Positions 1 through 15,352 of a stretch of 64,000 bases of DNA are shown here, in pieces. The translations under genes were made by a program, and so were the position numbers. This stretch comes from Cannabis sativa (Eukaryota > Streptophyta > Magnoliopsida > Rosales > Cannabaceae), in assembly GCF_029168945.1 (NCBI RefSeq), contig NC_083605.1, positions 5,029,280 through 5,093,279 of the forward strand, given 5' to 3'. The notes beneath the pieces were generated by a model. The model did not search any database, was not told where the DNA came from, and was given only the letters and a program-made list of their open reading frames with translations. Within the stretch, counting starts at the first letter, position 1; each line of letters starts with the position of its first letter.

Positions 1-563
<563 letters not shown>

Positions 564-807
564 TATTAAGTTTCATAGTCCTATTGTAATCCTGGTTCTG
601 CTCTATATTTCTATCACGTGTTTCACACACTTGCACAGTTAGTTTAGTTCGTTATTTCTTCTGTTTCTTGTGTCAGTTAAGTCGGTAAGTCTCCGTTATG
701 CCATCGACCAATATCTTTGGTCTGTATATATACTATTTCTCCTGGTCTTTGTAATGAATTCCAATGAATACAGAATATGAATTTCATCAATTCTCTCTTC
801 CGCAATA
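564..807 (+). repeat. 5' LTR of copia copy 1, followed by PBS
   Basis: A 244-bp LTR. It holds a TATATATA promoter-like stretch near 725 and is followed without a gap by the primer binding site at 808-819. It is matched by 5363-5603. Confidence 0.9.
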
Positions 808-946
808 TGGTATCAGAGCGGGAAAGAATTACTTTCCCTGACCGATCCTGATCCTGTCTTCTTCTCCGGTCACAGTATCGTGTTTTCCGTTCATCTTCTC
901 CGATACTGCGATTGCGTTCTCCATCTCCTTTTTCGTTCTTTCCTTT

Positions 947-3900
947 ATGACGAAGTTCAAGCCGAGATTCCAATGGAAAGTGAAGATCGGTACCACAAGA
1001 ATCGTTCAAAGTCCTTCTGCTTCTACCGAACATGGAAACCAAGACTTACAATTCATTAATTCGAAGAATCCTCTCGAAGATCCAACAAATCCTTACTTTC
1101 TCCACCATGGCGACAATCCAGGTAACGTTCTTGTATCCCAACTCCTCACTGGACAAGAAAATTATGCATCTTGGAGTAGAGCTATGCAACTTTCTGTTTC
1201 AGTTAAGAATAAAATTGGATTTCTTGATGGTTCCATCCCAAAACCATCCTCTTCTGATTTTTCTTTATACAACGCTTGGATCAGAAATAACAACATTGTT
1301 ATTTCTTGGATATTGAATTCTGTCTCAAAAGAAATCTCTTCAAGTATCCTATATGATGAGTCCGCAGCCAACATATGGGATGATCTTAAAACTCGATTCC
1401 AACAGAGGAATGGACCTCATATTTACAATCTCAGAAAGGGATTGATGAATCTTAGACAGGATACCTTAACCATTGGTATGTATTTTACCAAACTGAAAAC
1501 AATTTGGGAAGAATTGTCAAATTACGTACCAAATTGTTCTTGTAATGTTGCACTTGTGGTGGAGTTAAGAAGCTCCAAGAACAGTACCACATGGAATATA
1601 TCATGTCGTTTTTAATGGGTTTGTCTGATAATTTCTCTCAAGTTCGTGGGAGTATTCTTTTAATGGATCCTCTCCCAGATGTTAACCGAGTCTTTCACCT
1701 TGTTACTCAAGAAGAAAATCAAAAAGGCAACTCTACTGCTGGAAACGATCCCAACACCAGCCACGCCTTTGCTTTTCAAGGTGACAAATCAAACAAAGGT
1801 GATCAACAAGGGCAGAAATCTCAAGGTTCTAAGAAAGGAAGACCCTTTTGCACCCACTGTAACATACATGGCCACACCATTGAAAGGTGTTACAAGATCC
1901 ACGGCTATCCACCTGGATACAATAAAAATAACAAACCTAAAGATGCTGTTGCAAATCAAATTCGTACTACCTGCCGAAACTAGTGCCAAGACAAGACACA
2001 CACACTCTCCTCCCACAACTAAGTGCGACACAAGGTACCAACAATTACTCAATCTTCTTGCCAACCAACATGGTAATTTGTCTCCGTAGCAGATCCACTT
2101 CCACGTACACTTACGGTATGATCTTGATACCTGTTCTACCTCTAAATTTTTTGATACTTCTTGGATTTTAGACTTGCCACCATTTTGCACATATGTAATA
2201 ACATTAATCGTTCCAAAGTATCGGTTTATACCATCGCTACAAGACTTATTTTACCAAACAATGAAGTCCTATTAGTTAGGCAAAATGGCAACGTCATGTA
2301 TCTCTAAAAATCTCATTCTTGAAAATGTTTTATATGTTCCAAGTTCCAAGTTTAATATAATGTCCGTAAGTCGACTAACCGGCAATAATTTTGTTAAGGT
2401 TAAATTCTATACTAACGACTTCGTATTCGTGAAAGACACCCCAAGAATGTGATTGGAAGAGGTAAAGAACACAATGGTTTGTACATCTTGGATGACATTG
2501 ATGATGCGACTCGTAACATTACCGTTACGTACAGATACTTGGCATTCTCATTGGGCATCCCTCTCATAAACGCTTATCTTTACTTTGCAATAAACTTCAT
2601 TGTAACATTGATAATGTTCATAAGAATTCTCCCTGTTTTGTATGTCCTATGGCAAAACAAAGAAAACTTCCTTTTCCCAAACATAGTGATCTTGCCAAAT
2701 CTAGTTTTGATTTAATTCATTGTGATACTTGGGGACCTTACCATATCCCGTCTCACTCCAACCATAGATATTTTCTCACCTTGGTTGATGACAAAACTAG
2801 ATTCACTTGGATCTTTTTAATGAAACAAAAATCCGATGCCTCCCAAATTGTCACTGATTTTTTATCCTATATTCGAACACAGTTTAAATGCATTTTTAAA
2901 CGTTTTAGATCAGATAATGCCCCTGAGTTAGTGTTTAAAGATCTTTTTGCAAAATTTGGCATAATGCATGATTTTACTTGTGTTGAAACTCCTGAACAAA
3001 ATGCTATTGCCGAAAGAAAACATCAACATCTTTTAAATGTTGCTCGAGCTCTTTATTTTCAGGCTAAACTTCCCATCCAATTTTGGGTATTTGTATCATG
3101 ACGATGCGCCTATCTTATCAACCGGACACCTACACCACGCCTTAACAACAAATGTCCCTATGAATTGCTATTCAAAGAAGTGCCTCATTATGAGCACCTA
3201 AGGAATTTTGGATGTCTAGCTTTTGCTAGTACACTCACTGCCCATAGAAGCAAATTCAATTCAAGAGCTCGAACCTGTGTTTTTATGGGATACCCACAAG
3301 GGATCAAAGGGTATCGACTATATGATATTAACAGTAAGGAATTCTTTATTTCAAGAAATGTGATATTTCATGAACATATATACCCCTTTCACAAACTCAA
3401 TACCACTAAAGAAATAATTGATCCTTTCTCTAACATTGTATTTCCATCTCCACATGTTTCTGAAACTCTTGTCAATGATTTCCCTACTGTTACTTCCAAT
3501 CCTGCTTGTACTAACTCAACTCCTCAGGAACAATACCCGATACAAGACACTAGCATACACTCAGAATTTCCTCCCAACGAAGACACAAATGAGGACATTT
3601 CCTCCACAAATTCTCCAGTTGCACCACCACCTACTGTCAGACGCACCAGCAGGGTCTCAAGACCTCCTTCTTACCTTCGTGATTATGAATGTCACTCGGT
3701 TTTGCAAGACAAAACCTCTACTCCCCATAATCTACAAAAATTTTTATCTTATGACAAATTATCTGACTCTCACAAAGCCTTTATTTCTCTTGTTACAGCT
3801 TTACATGAACCAGCTACCTACAATCAAGCATCTCAATACAAAGTTTGGAACAACGCTATGAACAATGAGCTCATTGCTTTGCTCAAAAACAAGACATGGA

Positions 3901-5354
3901 CTTATGTCAAGTTACCTGCCAACAAAAAGGCTATTGGATGTCGATGGGTCTATAAAATAAAACTCAACAGTGATGGTTCTATCGAGAGACACAAAGCAAG
4001 ACTCGTTGCACAAGGCTACACTCAACAAGAAGGACTCGATTTTTTTGACACATTTTCCCCTGTTGCTAAGATGGTCACCTTTAAATTATTGCTGGCCATC
4101 TCTACTATAAAGAAATGGCACACCTTGCAACTCGACGTTAATAACGCCTTTCTTAATGGCGATCTTCATGAGGAGGTTTATATGCAAGTTCCCAAAGGCT
4201 TGACTTTACCCCCTGAATTTGCTACTGAGAAGGACATTGTATGCAAATTAAATAAGTCCATTTATGGACTCAAACAGTCCTCACGCCAATGGTATCGCAC
4301 TCTCTGTACTGCCTTACTTAATGAAGGCTTCACCCAATCACAAGCAGATTATACCTTATTCACTAAAGGTACTCGAAGACAATTTCATTGCTCTCCTTGT
4401 CTATGTGGATGATATAATCATCACCACTTCCTAAACTTGGTTTTTTCTTTGCAACAATTACGTACCACTCTCAACAATCAATTCTCCTCAAAGCACTCGC
4501 ACTCTCAAATATTTTCTCGGGTTTGAAATAGCTCGTGCCTCCGAAGGACTAGTTTTATCACAACGCAAATACACTCTCCAGATTCTTGAAGACAGTGGCT
4601 ACATTGGTAGCAAACCCACCAAAACTCCCATGGATCCGCGTATCAAACTGGATGATCAACAAGGAGAGCCTCTTACTGATCCATCGCATTATCGTCAACT
4701 CGTGGGAAAACTTCTCTACCTCACTTTATCAAGGCCCGATATAACCTTTGCTGTCAATGTTCTCAGCCAATTCATGTCTTCCCCTAGAACTCCACACCTT
4801 CGCGTTCATCACTTGCCGAGATATCTCAAAAGGAAGTCCGTGCCAAGGTCTTCTTTACTCAGCTTCATCATCTCTTCAGCTCCGAGGTTTTTCTGATTCG
4901 GATTGGGCTTCTTGCCCCATAACTCGTCGCTCCACTACGGGTTTCTGCATCTTCCTTGGAGATTGCCTTATTTCATGGAGAACTAAGAAACAACCAACCA
5001 TTTCTCGAAGTTCTCCGCCGGCGAATATGGGGGCTCGGCAGCCGTAGTGAGATTACATGGCTCCAATACCTTCTTCAGGATTTCCAAATACCACAAACAC
5101 AACCGGCTTTTATCTATTGCGACAACCAATCCGCTATCCACATAGCCAACAATCCAACATTCCACGAAAGAACTAAACATATAGAGCTTGACTGCCACTT
5201 CATCAGAGAAAAAATTAATCATTCAAAAATTCGCCTCAGTCCCGTGAATAGCAACTTACAACTTGCTGATGCATTTACAAAACCTCTTGCTTCCACCATC
5301 TTGATGTCTCATATTAGCAAAATGTCTGTCCATAATGTGTACAGTCCATCTTGA
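947..5354 (+). pseudogene. Broken copia gag-pol reading frame
   Basis: The polyprotein is split by frameshifts and stops. Gag runs from about 947 to 1560 and shifts frame at about 1560-1590. A CCHC zinc knuckle (CTHCNIHGHTIERC) lies near 1850, after which a stop at 1981 ends the frame. Integrase core is at 2649-3101 (HCDTWGP, RSDNAPE, EQNAIAERKH, giving the D,D,E residues) and continues after a frameshift from 3165. Reverse transcriptase follows to about 4412; its YVDD motif near 4400 is readable only in another frame. RNase H pieces (SDSDWAS, YCDNQSAIHIANN) occur between 4890 and 5354. It cannot make a functional polyprotein as written. Confidence 0.9.
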
Positions 5355-5362
5355 GGGGGGGG

Positions 5363-5603
5363 TATTAAGTTTCATAGTCCTATTGTAATCCTGGTTCACT
5401 CATATTTCTATCACGTGTTTCACACACTTGCACAGTTAGTTTAGTTCGTTATTTCTTCTGTTTCTTGTGTCAGTTAAGTCGGTAAGTCTGTTATGCTTAC
5501 TGACCAATATCTTTGGTCTGTATATATACTATTTCTCCTGGTCTTTGTAATGAATTCCAATGAATACAGAATATGAATTTCATCAATTCTCTCTTCCGCA
5601 ATA
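5363..5603 (+). repeat. 3' LTR of copia copy 1
   Basis: A 241-bp LTR preceded by an eight-G polypurine tract and followed by the target duplication ATTTA at 5604-5608. Confidence 0.9.
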
Positions 5604-5802
5604 ATTTATTAATTTATGTTTTGGATTTGGGAGGTTCTAATTTGATCCAAATGTTAGTTTTGATGACTAAAACATACCCAAATGCAGGAGGCTATGCAGA
5701 GAAAGGTTTTGGCTTCCACTTCATTGGGTACCGAAGCACTTGAAGAAGCAATTGCTACTGAGTCTATTATCAGGAGCTTAAGGTAAGGCTTAATCTTTCT
5801 TT

Positions 5803-5828
5803 ATAATTAAGTGTGACTTATATATAGT
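5803..5828 (+). repeat. 26-bp direct repeat, left copy
   Basis: A 26-bp intron sequence starting ATAATTAAGTGTGACTT is repeated exactly at 7792-7817. The two copies flank the galactokinase segment. They look like a target duplication or a repair-synthesis footprint made when that segment was inserted. Confidence 0.9.
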
Positions 5829-6159
5829 ATGTGTTAAAAATGAATATTAGATTTCATAATTCTTTCATGGAACTAATTTGCTTTTGGTGTTGTCTGAAAT
5901 AATGACCTGCAAAATTGCAGTAATTACTTTTAATATTTGGTCTAGAGCCATAAAATGAAGCAAGAACTTTGCAATATGAGTACTAGCTAACTTGTTGTGT
6001 AATGTCACTCTCTTATCAAATGAAAAAATATTGTTGAATCTGAGATGATTATGAGCTACTATGTATTTTTATTTGAGGCTTTGGTTCTTTTATGCTATAT
6101 GTAACTGTAGCAACATGAATTGATAATCCTCTATATTAATTATGGCTTCAATTTGACAG

Positions 6160-7689
<1,530 letters not shown>

Positions 7690-7791
7690 GTTAGTGTATT
7701 TATAATACTTATTATGTTTTCAGATATATGAGAGTGTATATAAATTTATATATATATGTATATAATGTTCAAATGTATGTATGTATGTAAC

Positions 7792-7817
7792 ATAATTAAG
7801 TGTGACTTATATATAGT
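7792..7817 (+). repeat. 26-bp direct repeat, right copy
   Basis: An exact copy of 5803-5828. Removing 5829-7817 would leave a continuous intron of about 65 bp between the two DUF936-like exons. Confidence 0.9.
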
Positions 7818-8078
7818 CTTTATTTTGGTGCCTCAGTATGTTTTCAGAACTCTCCTCCACATCCAAGGTTGGGAACCCTCTACCAACCATTGACCGCTTC
7901 TTTTCAATATACGACGACGTAAAGTGAGATCAACAAAAATAAGCGAAGTCAATTGCCAGTAGCCGCATTAATTCCGAAATATCCCATGAAAAAGGTACCC
8001 CTACCGAGCAATTAAACTCTGTTTCTCTATGGGTAGAAGCCGCCTTGGCCACTGATCTTGAGATTGTCTCCCTTTTAA

Positions 8079-9230
<1,152 letters not shown>

Positions 9231-9490
9231 ACTAAAATATGACTTTCGCAAGTTGTCATTGGCATAATTTTATTAGTCTTTTGTACAACATGTAGAGCAT
9301 TTTGTTCAGCTTTGTTAGAAGTGAAAGTGTTGGTCTAGGATTGACGAAAGGAAGAATTGTACAACATGTGTGAGTGACAGTACAATTCATGAGAGCATAC
9401 TTTTTCTTTATTTCCAGGGGAAAGAAAGGACCGAAGGAGAGCCTTCTTGTGTTGTGTCGAAAAACTTGGCCTAAAAACCATGCATCTATC

Positions 9491-9561
9491 TTTAAATTAT
9501 AGTGCTAATTTTTATTGTTTCTTTAAATTATAATGCTAATTTTTATTGTTTCTTTAAATTA
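9491..9561 (+). repeat. Short tandem repeat, about 36 bp unit
   Basis: A unit beginning TTTAAATTATA and containing GCTAATTTTTATTGTTTC is repeated about twice head to tail, with small differences. Confidence 0.6.
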
Positions 9562-9710
9562 TTTTGTTATGACTTAAATATACCCATTTATATTTTACTA
9601 ACCAAATATGATAGCTCACATATTATTTTAATAAAACAAATCATTCGCATGATCATAAATTACAATATAAATCAAACAATAAAGAACTAAACTCTAAATA
9701 AAATTAATAT

Positions 9711-9741
9711 TTACGTGCCTCGGCACGTAACTTTTAACTAG
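9711..9741 (+). mobile_element. Putative Helitron 3' terminus (hairpin + CTAG)
   Basis: A perfect 9-bp inverted repeat, TTACGTGCC and GGCACGTAA with a 2-nt loop (9711-9730), is followed 7 nt later by CTAG at 9738-9741 and then a T. A short GC-rich hairpin about ten bases before a terminal CTRR next to T is the diagnostic 3' end of Helitrons, which transpose by rolling circle and often carry gene fragments with introns. The gene pieces upstream fit that. No 5' TC end was found, and it may lie before position 1. A chance hairpin is possible. Confidence 0.6.
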
Positions 9742-9782
9742 TGATAATTTAAATCCATACATTAGCAATGTAAAATTAACTT

Positions 9783-10148
9783 GGGTAAATACTATTTTAG
9801 ACCGTGTATTTTATAAAAATTATCAATTAGACCATCTGTTTTATTAAATAACAAAATGGACCTTATATTTTTCAAAATAGTAAAAATAGGACCTTGAACT
9901 CAATTTTCAATAATTTTATTTTTTAATATGACCAACTTTAAGAAAATTTTTAACACGAACATATACAGAATTTATAATTAATTTGGTCATAACATCTCTA
10001 GATCAGATTATTATAAAGTTTTATTTTGACAAAAAATTAATTTAGAGTCTTATTTATACAATTTTAAAAAATATAGGTTCTATTTTATCATTTAACAAAA
10101 CACAACGGATCCAATTAGTAACTTTTACATCCAAAATAGTATTTACCC
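9783..10148. mobile_element. Mutator-like MITE, 366 bp
   Basis: Terminal inverted repeats GGGTAAATACTATTTTAG at 9783 and, reverse-complemented, GGGTAAATACTATTTTGG ending at 10148 (17 of 18 match). Flanking 9-bp duplications AATTAACTT (9774-9782) and AACTAACTT (10149-10157) differ at one base. A 9-bp duplication is typical of Mutator-like elements. No coding capacity. Confidence 0.85.
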
Positions 10149-11009
10149 AACTAACTTTAATACATATTGAGTTTTCTTTGTTCTTAGCTATAGCTAATTC
10201 AAATCTTAGAAACACAAGATATCTCTATAACTCATTTATTTAGCTAATATATATATAACTCATTTATTTATCACTTTTATGAGTAAAATTGTAGCCCTAA
10301 TTTTCGAATTTATATTGAATATTATTTATTATTATTATGTTTTAAACAATATTGAATATTATTCTTAGTTGAATCTTATGAATCTCTGTATCATTTATTC
10401 CATATATTTTGAACGAGTCTTACTTATTAATTATATGTATTACTATTATAATGAGATGAATATTAAACAATTATCTCATTGGCAACTTGCTTAATAATGA
10501 TCCGAAGTCTTCAACTCTCTCTCCCTTAATGAAAAATCTATAAATCATAAATTAATATATATATATATATATATGAATATACATTATACACATATATATC
10601 TATCTATATATTTATTATATAGGAATAAAAATACCTAATACATTCTTGTCAGCGCGACCACGATTATTTCTGTGTTTGAGTAAATGAGTGTATAACCTAG
10701 CTAGGGTTTGCACAATCATATAGCTATATGTCTTAAAACACAATGAAACAAAACCAATTATATTAGGATCTGAAAAACTGAAAATACTAACAATCAATTA
10801 TCCACTCTGAAAAATTTAAAACACTATGATCTCACTTTTGAAAAAATGAAAAATGAAAATGGATACTGTTTTTGTTTTTAGAAAAAATACTTGACAGTCT
10901 TTCGTTTACAATAACAGACTAACAGAGTGTATAGATGGAGAGATAAAAATGGATACTTGTCTGATAGAAGTTATTATATTTTTTTTCTTTCTAACTATGG
11001 TAGTTTTTC
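10149..11009. other. AT-rich spacer with a TA microsatellite
   Basis: No gene is seen. A (TA)n run with related TCTA units lies at about 10555-10620. The rest is AT-rich low-complexity sequence. Confidence 0.6.
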
Positions 11010-11070
11010 CAGGGCCGTCTCAAGGTGATGAGAGGCCTAGGGCGAAATTTGAAACAAGGCCTTTTCTTTT

Positions 11071-11354
11071 AATAAAAATTAAAATAAATTTGGACACAAT
11101 ATCAATTTTAATTCTTTTATCTCTATGTAATAAATAATTTTTTGCATTAAAAATGTACGTGAATATTTTAAAATTAAAAGTACTTTAATATATTTTTTAT
11201 ATAGTGTAATACAATAAAAATTAAAATAAATTTGGACACAATATCAATTTTAATTCTTTTATCTCTATGTAATAAATAATTTTTTGCATTAAAAATGTAC
11301 GTGAATATTTTAAAATTAAAAGTACTTTAATATATTTTTTATATAGTGTAATAC
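11071..11354. repeat. 142-bp tandem duplication inside the hAT element
   Basis: 11071-11212 is repeated directly as 11213-11354 and appears almost identical, so the duplication is recent relative to the rest of the element. Confidence 0.92.
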
Positions 11355-11464
11355 AAATATTTAAGTTAAATATTATTATTTATTTATTTTTGAAATGCTA
11401 AGTAAAAATTTTCACAAATAACTAAAAGTATAAAAGGTGTATTTTCAAAAAAAAGTATTTAAGA

Positions 11465-11535
11465 TGACCAGCATAGGGATTGAACCTTGCACCTCAAAGC
11501 TAAGGTAAGCTCTACTTACCATCTGTGCTGAATGC
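11465..11535 (-). other. tRNA-like / SINE-like segment with A and B boxes
   Basis: Read on the minus strand it gives AGCACAGATGGTAAGTAGAG (A-box-like) and, downstream, GGTTCAATCCC (B box), with spacing and a weak arm pattern like a tRNA. The stems are imperfect, so it is not a functional tRNA. It may be a SINE head or a tRNA-derived internal promoter inside the hAT element. Confidence 0.4.
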
Positions 11536-12076
11536 TTTTCATGTAATTTATTGAGTTAAATATTTATATATTATATGTTTTTATATGTATATATATTAAT
11601 TTTAATTTTTTCGGGGCCTCCAAAATTGTGGGGCCTGGGGCCAAGGCCCCGGCTGCCCCACCCTCTGGCCGGCCCTGAGTTTTTCTTTAAAACAAAATTA
11701 TAGAAAAAAACCCTTACAAAAAATGTGTAATAAAAACAAATCCGGAAAAAAAAATTATAAGTTAAAAACTTCATATATTTTTCTTATTATTAGAAAAAAA
11801 AGAAAAATACTACAATTGACTTTTTTTTTCTTAAATTCCCATTCATCAATATTTCTGACTTCATCTCCTTATAGCTTGTATTTATGGTTCAAATTGTAAG
11901 AATACATGCTTAAAATAGGAAGTCAACCATCATAACAATATTAATATACATACATACATACATAAATATATATACATAAACATACTTATATATTTTTCAA
12001 TTGTAAATTACAAAAATCTTTGTCCATCTCAAACATTCATACAAAAAAAAAAAAACCAAAATTCTCTGTTAAAAAA

Positions 12077-12782
12077 ATGAACATTCCCAAACACTTTATA
12101 CTAATTATCTTCTTCTTCATCATCATCACATCCTTCTCATACATTGGTTCAAGCTCAAAATTAGTCCCATGTTTTAAAGCAGCTTGTTCAATCCACGAAC
12201 CAGATATTCAATTCCCATTTCGAATAAAGAATTTCCAAACAGACACATGTGGTTATCCAGGTTTTGACATATCCTGTGATAATAACTCAACCCAAACACT
12301 CCTAAATCTACCTAATTCACAACAATTCTTAGTCCAAAGAATAGACTACGACACAAGAAGAATATGGATTAAGGATCCAAACAATTGTTTACCCAATCGA
12401 ATAATTCTTCATTCTTTGAATTTGTCCGGTTCTCCTTTCTACAATTTTTACAATGAAAACTTCACATTTTTCAATTGTTCTTCTTCGTATCATTCGAATT
12501 ACCTGTTGAGTACTCCTATAGCTTGTCTTAGTGGGCCCACTTATACAGTTGTTGCAACGACGTCGTCGTATACTATTGAATTCTTGTCCAAAACGATATG
12601 TCGTTTAGTAGGCACTTTTCAAGTCCCGGTTGATTCGATCATTAATTCTGAGAATTTGTACTCGTGGGATTTCGGTGGTGGTGACTTACTTCGTCTCACG
12701 TGGCGAGATGTTCCCACGTGCAATCGGTATGAGGTCAACCCTACTCGTGGAATAGTTTGTTCAGAATACAATCCTCAACGAG
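12077..12782 (+). CDS. ATL20/21/22-like RING-H2 protein, exon 1 (ectodomain)
   Basis: This is the first exon of a gene completed at 20764-21179. ATG at 12077 opens a hydrophobic signal peptide ([14 protein letters not shown]). A GUB_WAK-type, galacturonan-binding-like domain follows, with its cysteine pattern: C.KAACS, the IQFPFRI block, [10 protein letters not shown], then further cysteines (NCLPN, FFNCSS, PIACLSG). The exon ends at a donor, GTATGT, leaving one base (G) that joins 20764 in phase as CGA|GGA. The upstream in-frame ATG at 12020 is less likely because it would place a lysine-rich stretch before the signal peptide. Ectodomain plus a RING of this kind is the ATL20-22 class of membrane ubiquitin ligases. 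The ligand is unknown. Confidence 0.85.
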
Positions 12783-13311
12783 GTATGTAATTATAAATAT
12801 GTAAGGATATTTGCGGAAAAATCTTTTAATATTTGTAATTGTTATACATACGACTATATTAAAAAAAAGTAGTGACAAAAATATTTTATTTTACGATTTT
12901 GTTACAGTTGTATATTTTTTAGCTGTTAAGTGTCAATTAAACTCGTTAAGTATCAAGTCAGAAACACACGATAACATATTTTTTTTAACTTATTTAATAT
13001 GTAGTCTAATAATATGTCACCATGTATTTTTGAGTTGATACTTGATTATCAAAAAAGAATACAACTGCAATAAAATTATAAAATAAAGTACTTTTGTCGC
13101 TATTTTTTTTTTAAAGTATGTGTAATAATTGTAAATATTAATAGAGTTTCGCCCCATATATCTCGATTATGTATGTGTAAATTTCTTTTTTTTTTTCTTT
13201 AACCAAAATATTCTTTTATTATTATATATAAAAAAGATGTAAAACCTTTAAATTTACACTCCCTCCCCAATGAATAAAATATGCAAGGACGAAGAATTAC
13301 TATTACTCAAA
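12783..13311. other. Intron start, nothing else seen
   Basis: AT-rich start of the ATL-like intron. It has a GTATGT donor and no recognisable element before the Mutator-like insertion. The 9-bp target duplication TTACTCAAA of that insertion is at 13303-13311. Confidence 0.6.
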
Positions 13312-14905
13312 GAGGAAATTACACTTAGTATGGGATTTTAAAAGTTCTTATGATAAATATGGCACATTTAAGTTTGGTCATTTTATATGGTATTTTTTTA
13401 TTTTTAGGTTTTTTTATGGTATTTGATATGCCATATATATGTAATTAGGTTTCTAAATCCCATATTTAATGTTTTTATTTGTTTAGGAATTTTTATTTGT
13501 CATTGATGCCGGAAAAGTCACCGGAGTTTCTTCATAGGTGCGGAAAAGTCACGGAGTAGCGGTCGGTCTTAGGAAAATTCGTCGGAGTTTCTTTGCCGGG
13601 AAAATTTGTCGGAGTTGGCATTTTTGCGGAAAAATCAACGAAAAATCACCAAGAAACCGGTTTTCTTGAAAGAAACCGGTTTCTTGGTGATTTTTCCGTT
13701 GACAATGCCAATTCTGACGACTTTTCGGACGCTACTCGGCGACTTTTCCGGCGACGATGAAACTTCAGAAAAGTCATCAGAAGTGGCATAGTCGACGGAA
13801 AAATTACCAGAAAGCTGGTTTACGGTTTCTTGATGAAGAAACCGAGTTTTTGGTAATTTTTCCGGTAATTTTTTACAATGGCAATTATGACGAATTTTCT
13901 AGCATTGGTAGCAACTCTGACGACTAATACACCGACATCTACTCCGGTGACTTTTTCGATCTAAACGATAAACTCTGAGAAATTCGTCAAAATTGGCATT
14001 GTCACCGGAAAAATTATCGGACTAATCACCAAGAAACTGGTTTTTTTCGGTTTCTTGATGAAGAAACCAGTTTCTTGGTAATTTTTTTTGTATTTTTTTT
14101 TCTCTATTTGGTTGATTGATGAAACTGGTTTCAATTATTTTCAGTGTATATCATTTTTGTTTTGTTTTCATAATCTTTATTATTGTTGTGTAACAAAATT
14201 AGTTCCTTGATGAAGAAACCACTTTCTTGGTGAAGAAACCAGTTTCTTGATGAAAAAACCACTTTCTTGGTGATTTTTCTAATGATTTTGCTGGCGACAA
14301 TGCCAATTCTGACGACTTTTTACGCGGCAATAACTGCGGCGATTTTTCCAACACCAGGAACTACTCCGGCAACTTTTTCGGCACCGACATCAAACTCCAG
14401 AATAGTCGTCGGACTTGGCATTGTCACCAGTAAAATTACCGGAAAAATCACTAAGAAACCGGTTTCTAACATCAAGAAACTAGTTTCTTGGTGATTTTTC
14501 CAGCGACAATGCTAATTCTGATAACTTTTTCGGCGCGCCGAACTCCGGTGACTTTTCCGGCACCGACGGCTACTCCGGCGACTTTCCGGTGTCGGCAGTA
14601 AATTCCGATGACTTTTCCAGCACAAGTGACAACTTCGGCAATCACTATAGTATTATTTGTTTTATTTTTTTAAAAAAATAAATATGAAGAGAATTTTAAT
14701 ATTTTTTATGGTAATTTAATTAAGTTTTTATTTTTTATGAATTTTAAATTCAGATTTCTTTTTAATGTCTTATATGGTTTTTTTTAGAAAAAAACCCATA
14801 TTTTTAGTTTGATTGGTTAGATAATGCCATATTTAGTGGCATTTACTTTTTATGCCATATTTATCATAACCTTAATAATTTTTCCCATATTTTTGAAAAT
14901 AGCCC
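13312..14905. mobile_element. Mutator-like non-autonomous element with palindrome array
   Basis: A 9-bp target duplication TTACTCAAA flanks it exactly (13303-13311 and 14906-14914). Its subterminal ends contain the inverted block ATGATAAATATGGCA (about 13350 and about 14855). The inner part, roughly 13500-14640, is built from many variants of two motifs, one like AAACCGGTTTCTTGGTGATTTT and one like GACGACTTTTCCGGCG, in both orientations. Together they form several hairpins. The best lies at about 13635-13690, with 23-bp perfect arms and a 9-nt loop. Short open frames in it follow from the repeats and are not called as genes. Confidence 0.8.
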
Positions 14906-15352
14906 TTACTCAAATTATAATGCAGTAAAATCTAGAATAATTTTGGCATAAAACTAATTATATTCTAATTATAGGTTATAATTAAATAAGAGATTATTTT
15001 AAAAAATATTATAAAAAATACGGTATTTTAATGTATTTTTATATTAAATTTTTGTTAATTTGTTATTGATTTTGTTGTTGTTGTTTGGATGTTATTTTCC
15101 TGATACTTTTATATAATTTTATTGTTATTTTCGTATTATTTTTATAGAATACCGTAAAAATTAAAAAAAAAGTTTATAAATAAAAATGTAAAAAATTTAC
15201 AAAGAATAGTACTTTATATAATTATTTCATTAATAAAAGTATCTGTAAAATAATTAAAACACTAAAAACAACAAATATGTAAGGACAATAACATTAACAA
15301 ATTCTTAATATATACTTTTTTTTAACAACTTAATATATAGTCTTCTTATATA
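14906..15352. other. AT-rich intron sequence
   Basis: It begins with the right-hand target duplication of the Mutator-like element. The rest is low-complexity AT sequence and I see no gene or element. Confidence 0.5.

Larger units (their letters stand above)
564..5603 (+). mobile_element. Degenerate Ty1-copia LTR retrotransposon (copy 1)
   Basis: A complete-length but decayed copia element. The 5' LTR (564-807) and 3' LTR (5363-5603) both run TATTAAG...CGCAATA and are similar but differ by several substitutions and small indels. The primer binding site TGGTATCAGAGC (808-819), complementary to initiator tRNA-Met, directly follows the 5' LTR. A polypurine tract (about 5353-5362) precedes the 3' LTR. 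A 5-bp target duplication ATTTA flanks it (559-563 and 5604-5608). Domain order gag, protease, integrase, RT, RNase H is that of Ty1-copia. It sits inside broken gene material and so is younger than that breakage or capture. Confidence 0.93.
11010..11677. mobile_element. Non-autonomous hAT element, 668 bp
   Basis: The ends are CAGGGCCGTCTC and GGCCGGCCCTG (about 8 matching terminal bases, CAGGGCCG). A perfect 8-bp target duplication AGTTTTTC flanks it (11002-11009 and 11678-11685), the hallmark of hAT transposons. It has no transposase frame. Inside are a 142-bp tandem duplication and a tRNA-like segment. Confidence 0.88.

Noticed and set aside
9491..9561. Two spaced repeats as a possible CRISPR or iteron array
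   Set aside because: Only two copies with variable spacers in plant nuclear sequence; a plain tandem duplication explains it.
11465..11535. Functional tRNA gene
   Set aside because: Acceptor and T stems do not pair well; only the A and B box-like motifs remain.
13606..14494. Open frames 13606-13791 and 14267-14494
   Set aside because: They lie wholly within palindromic repeats of the Mutator-like element and read as repeat units, not domains.
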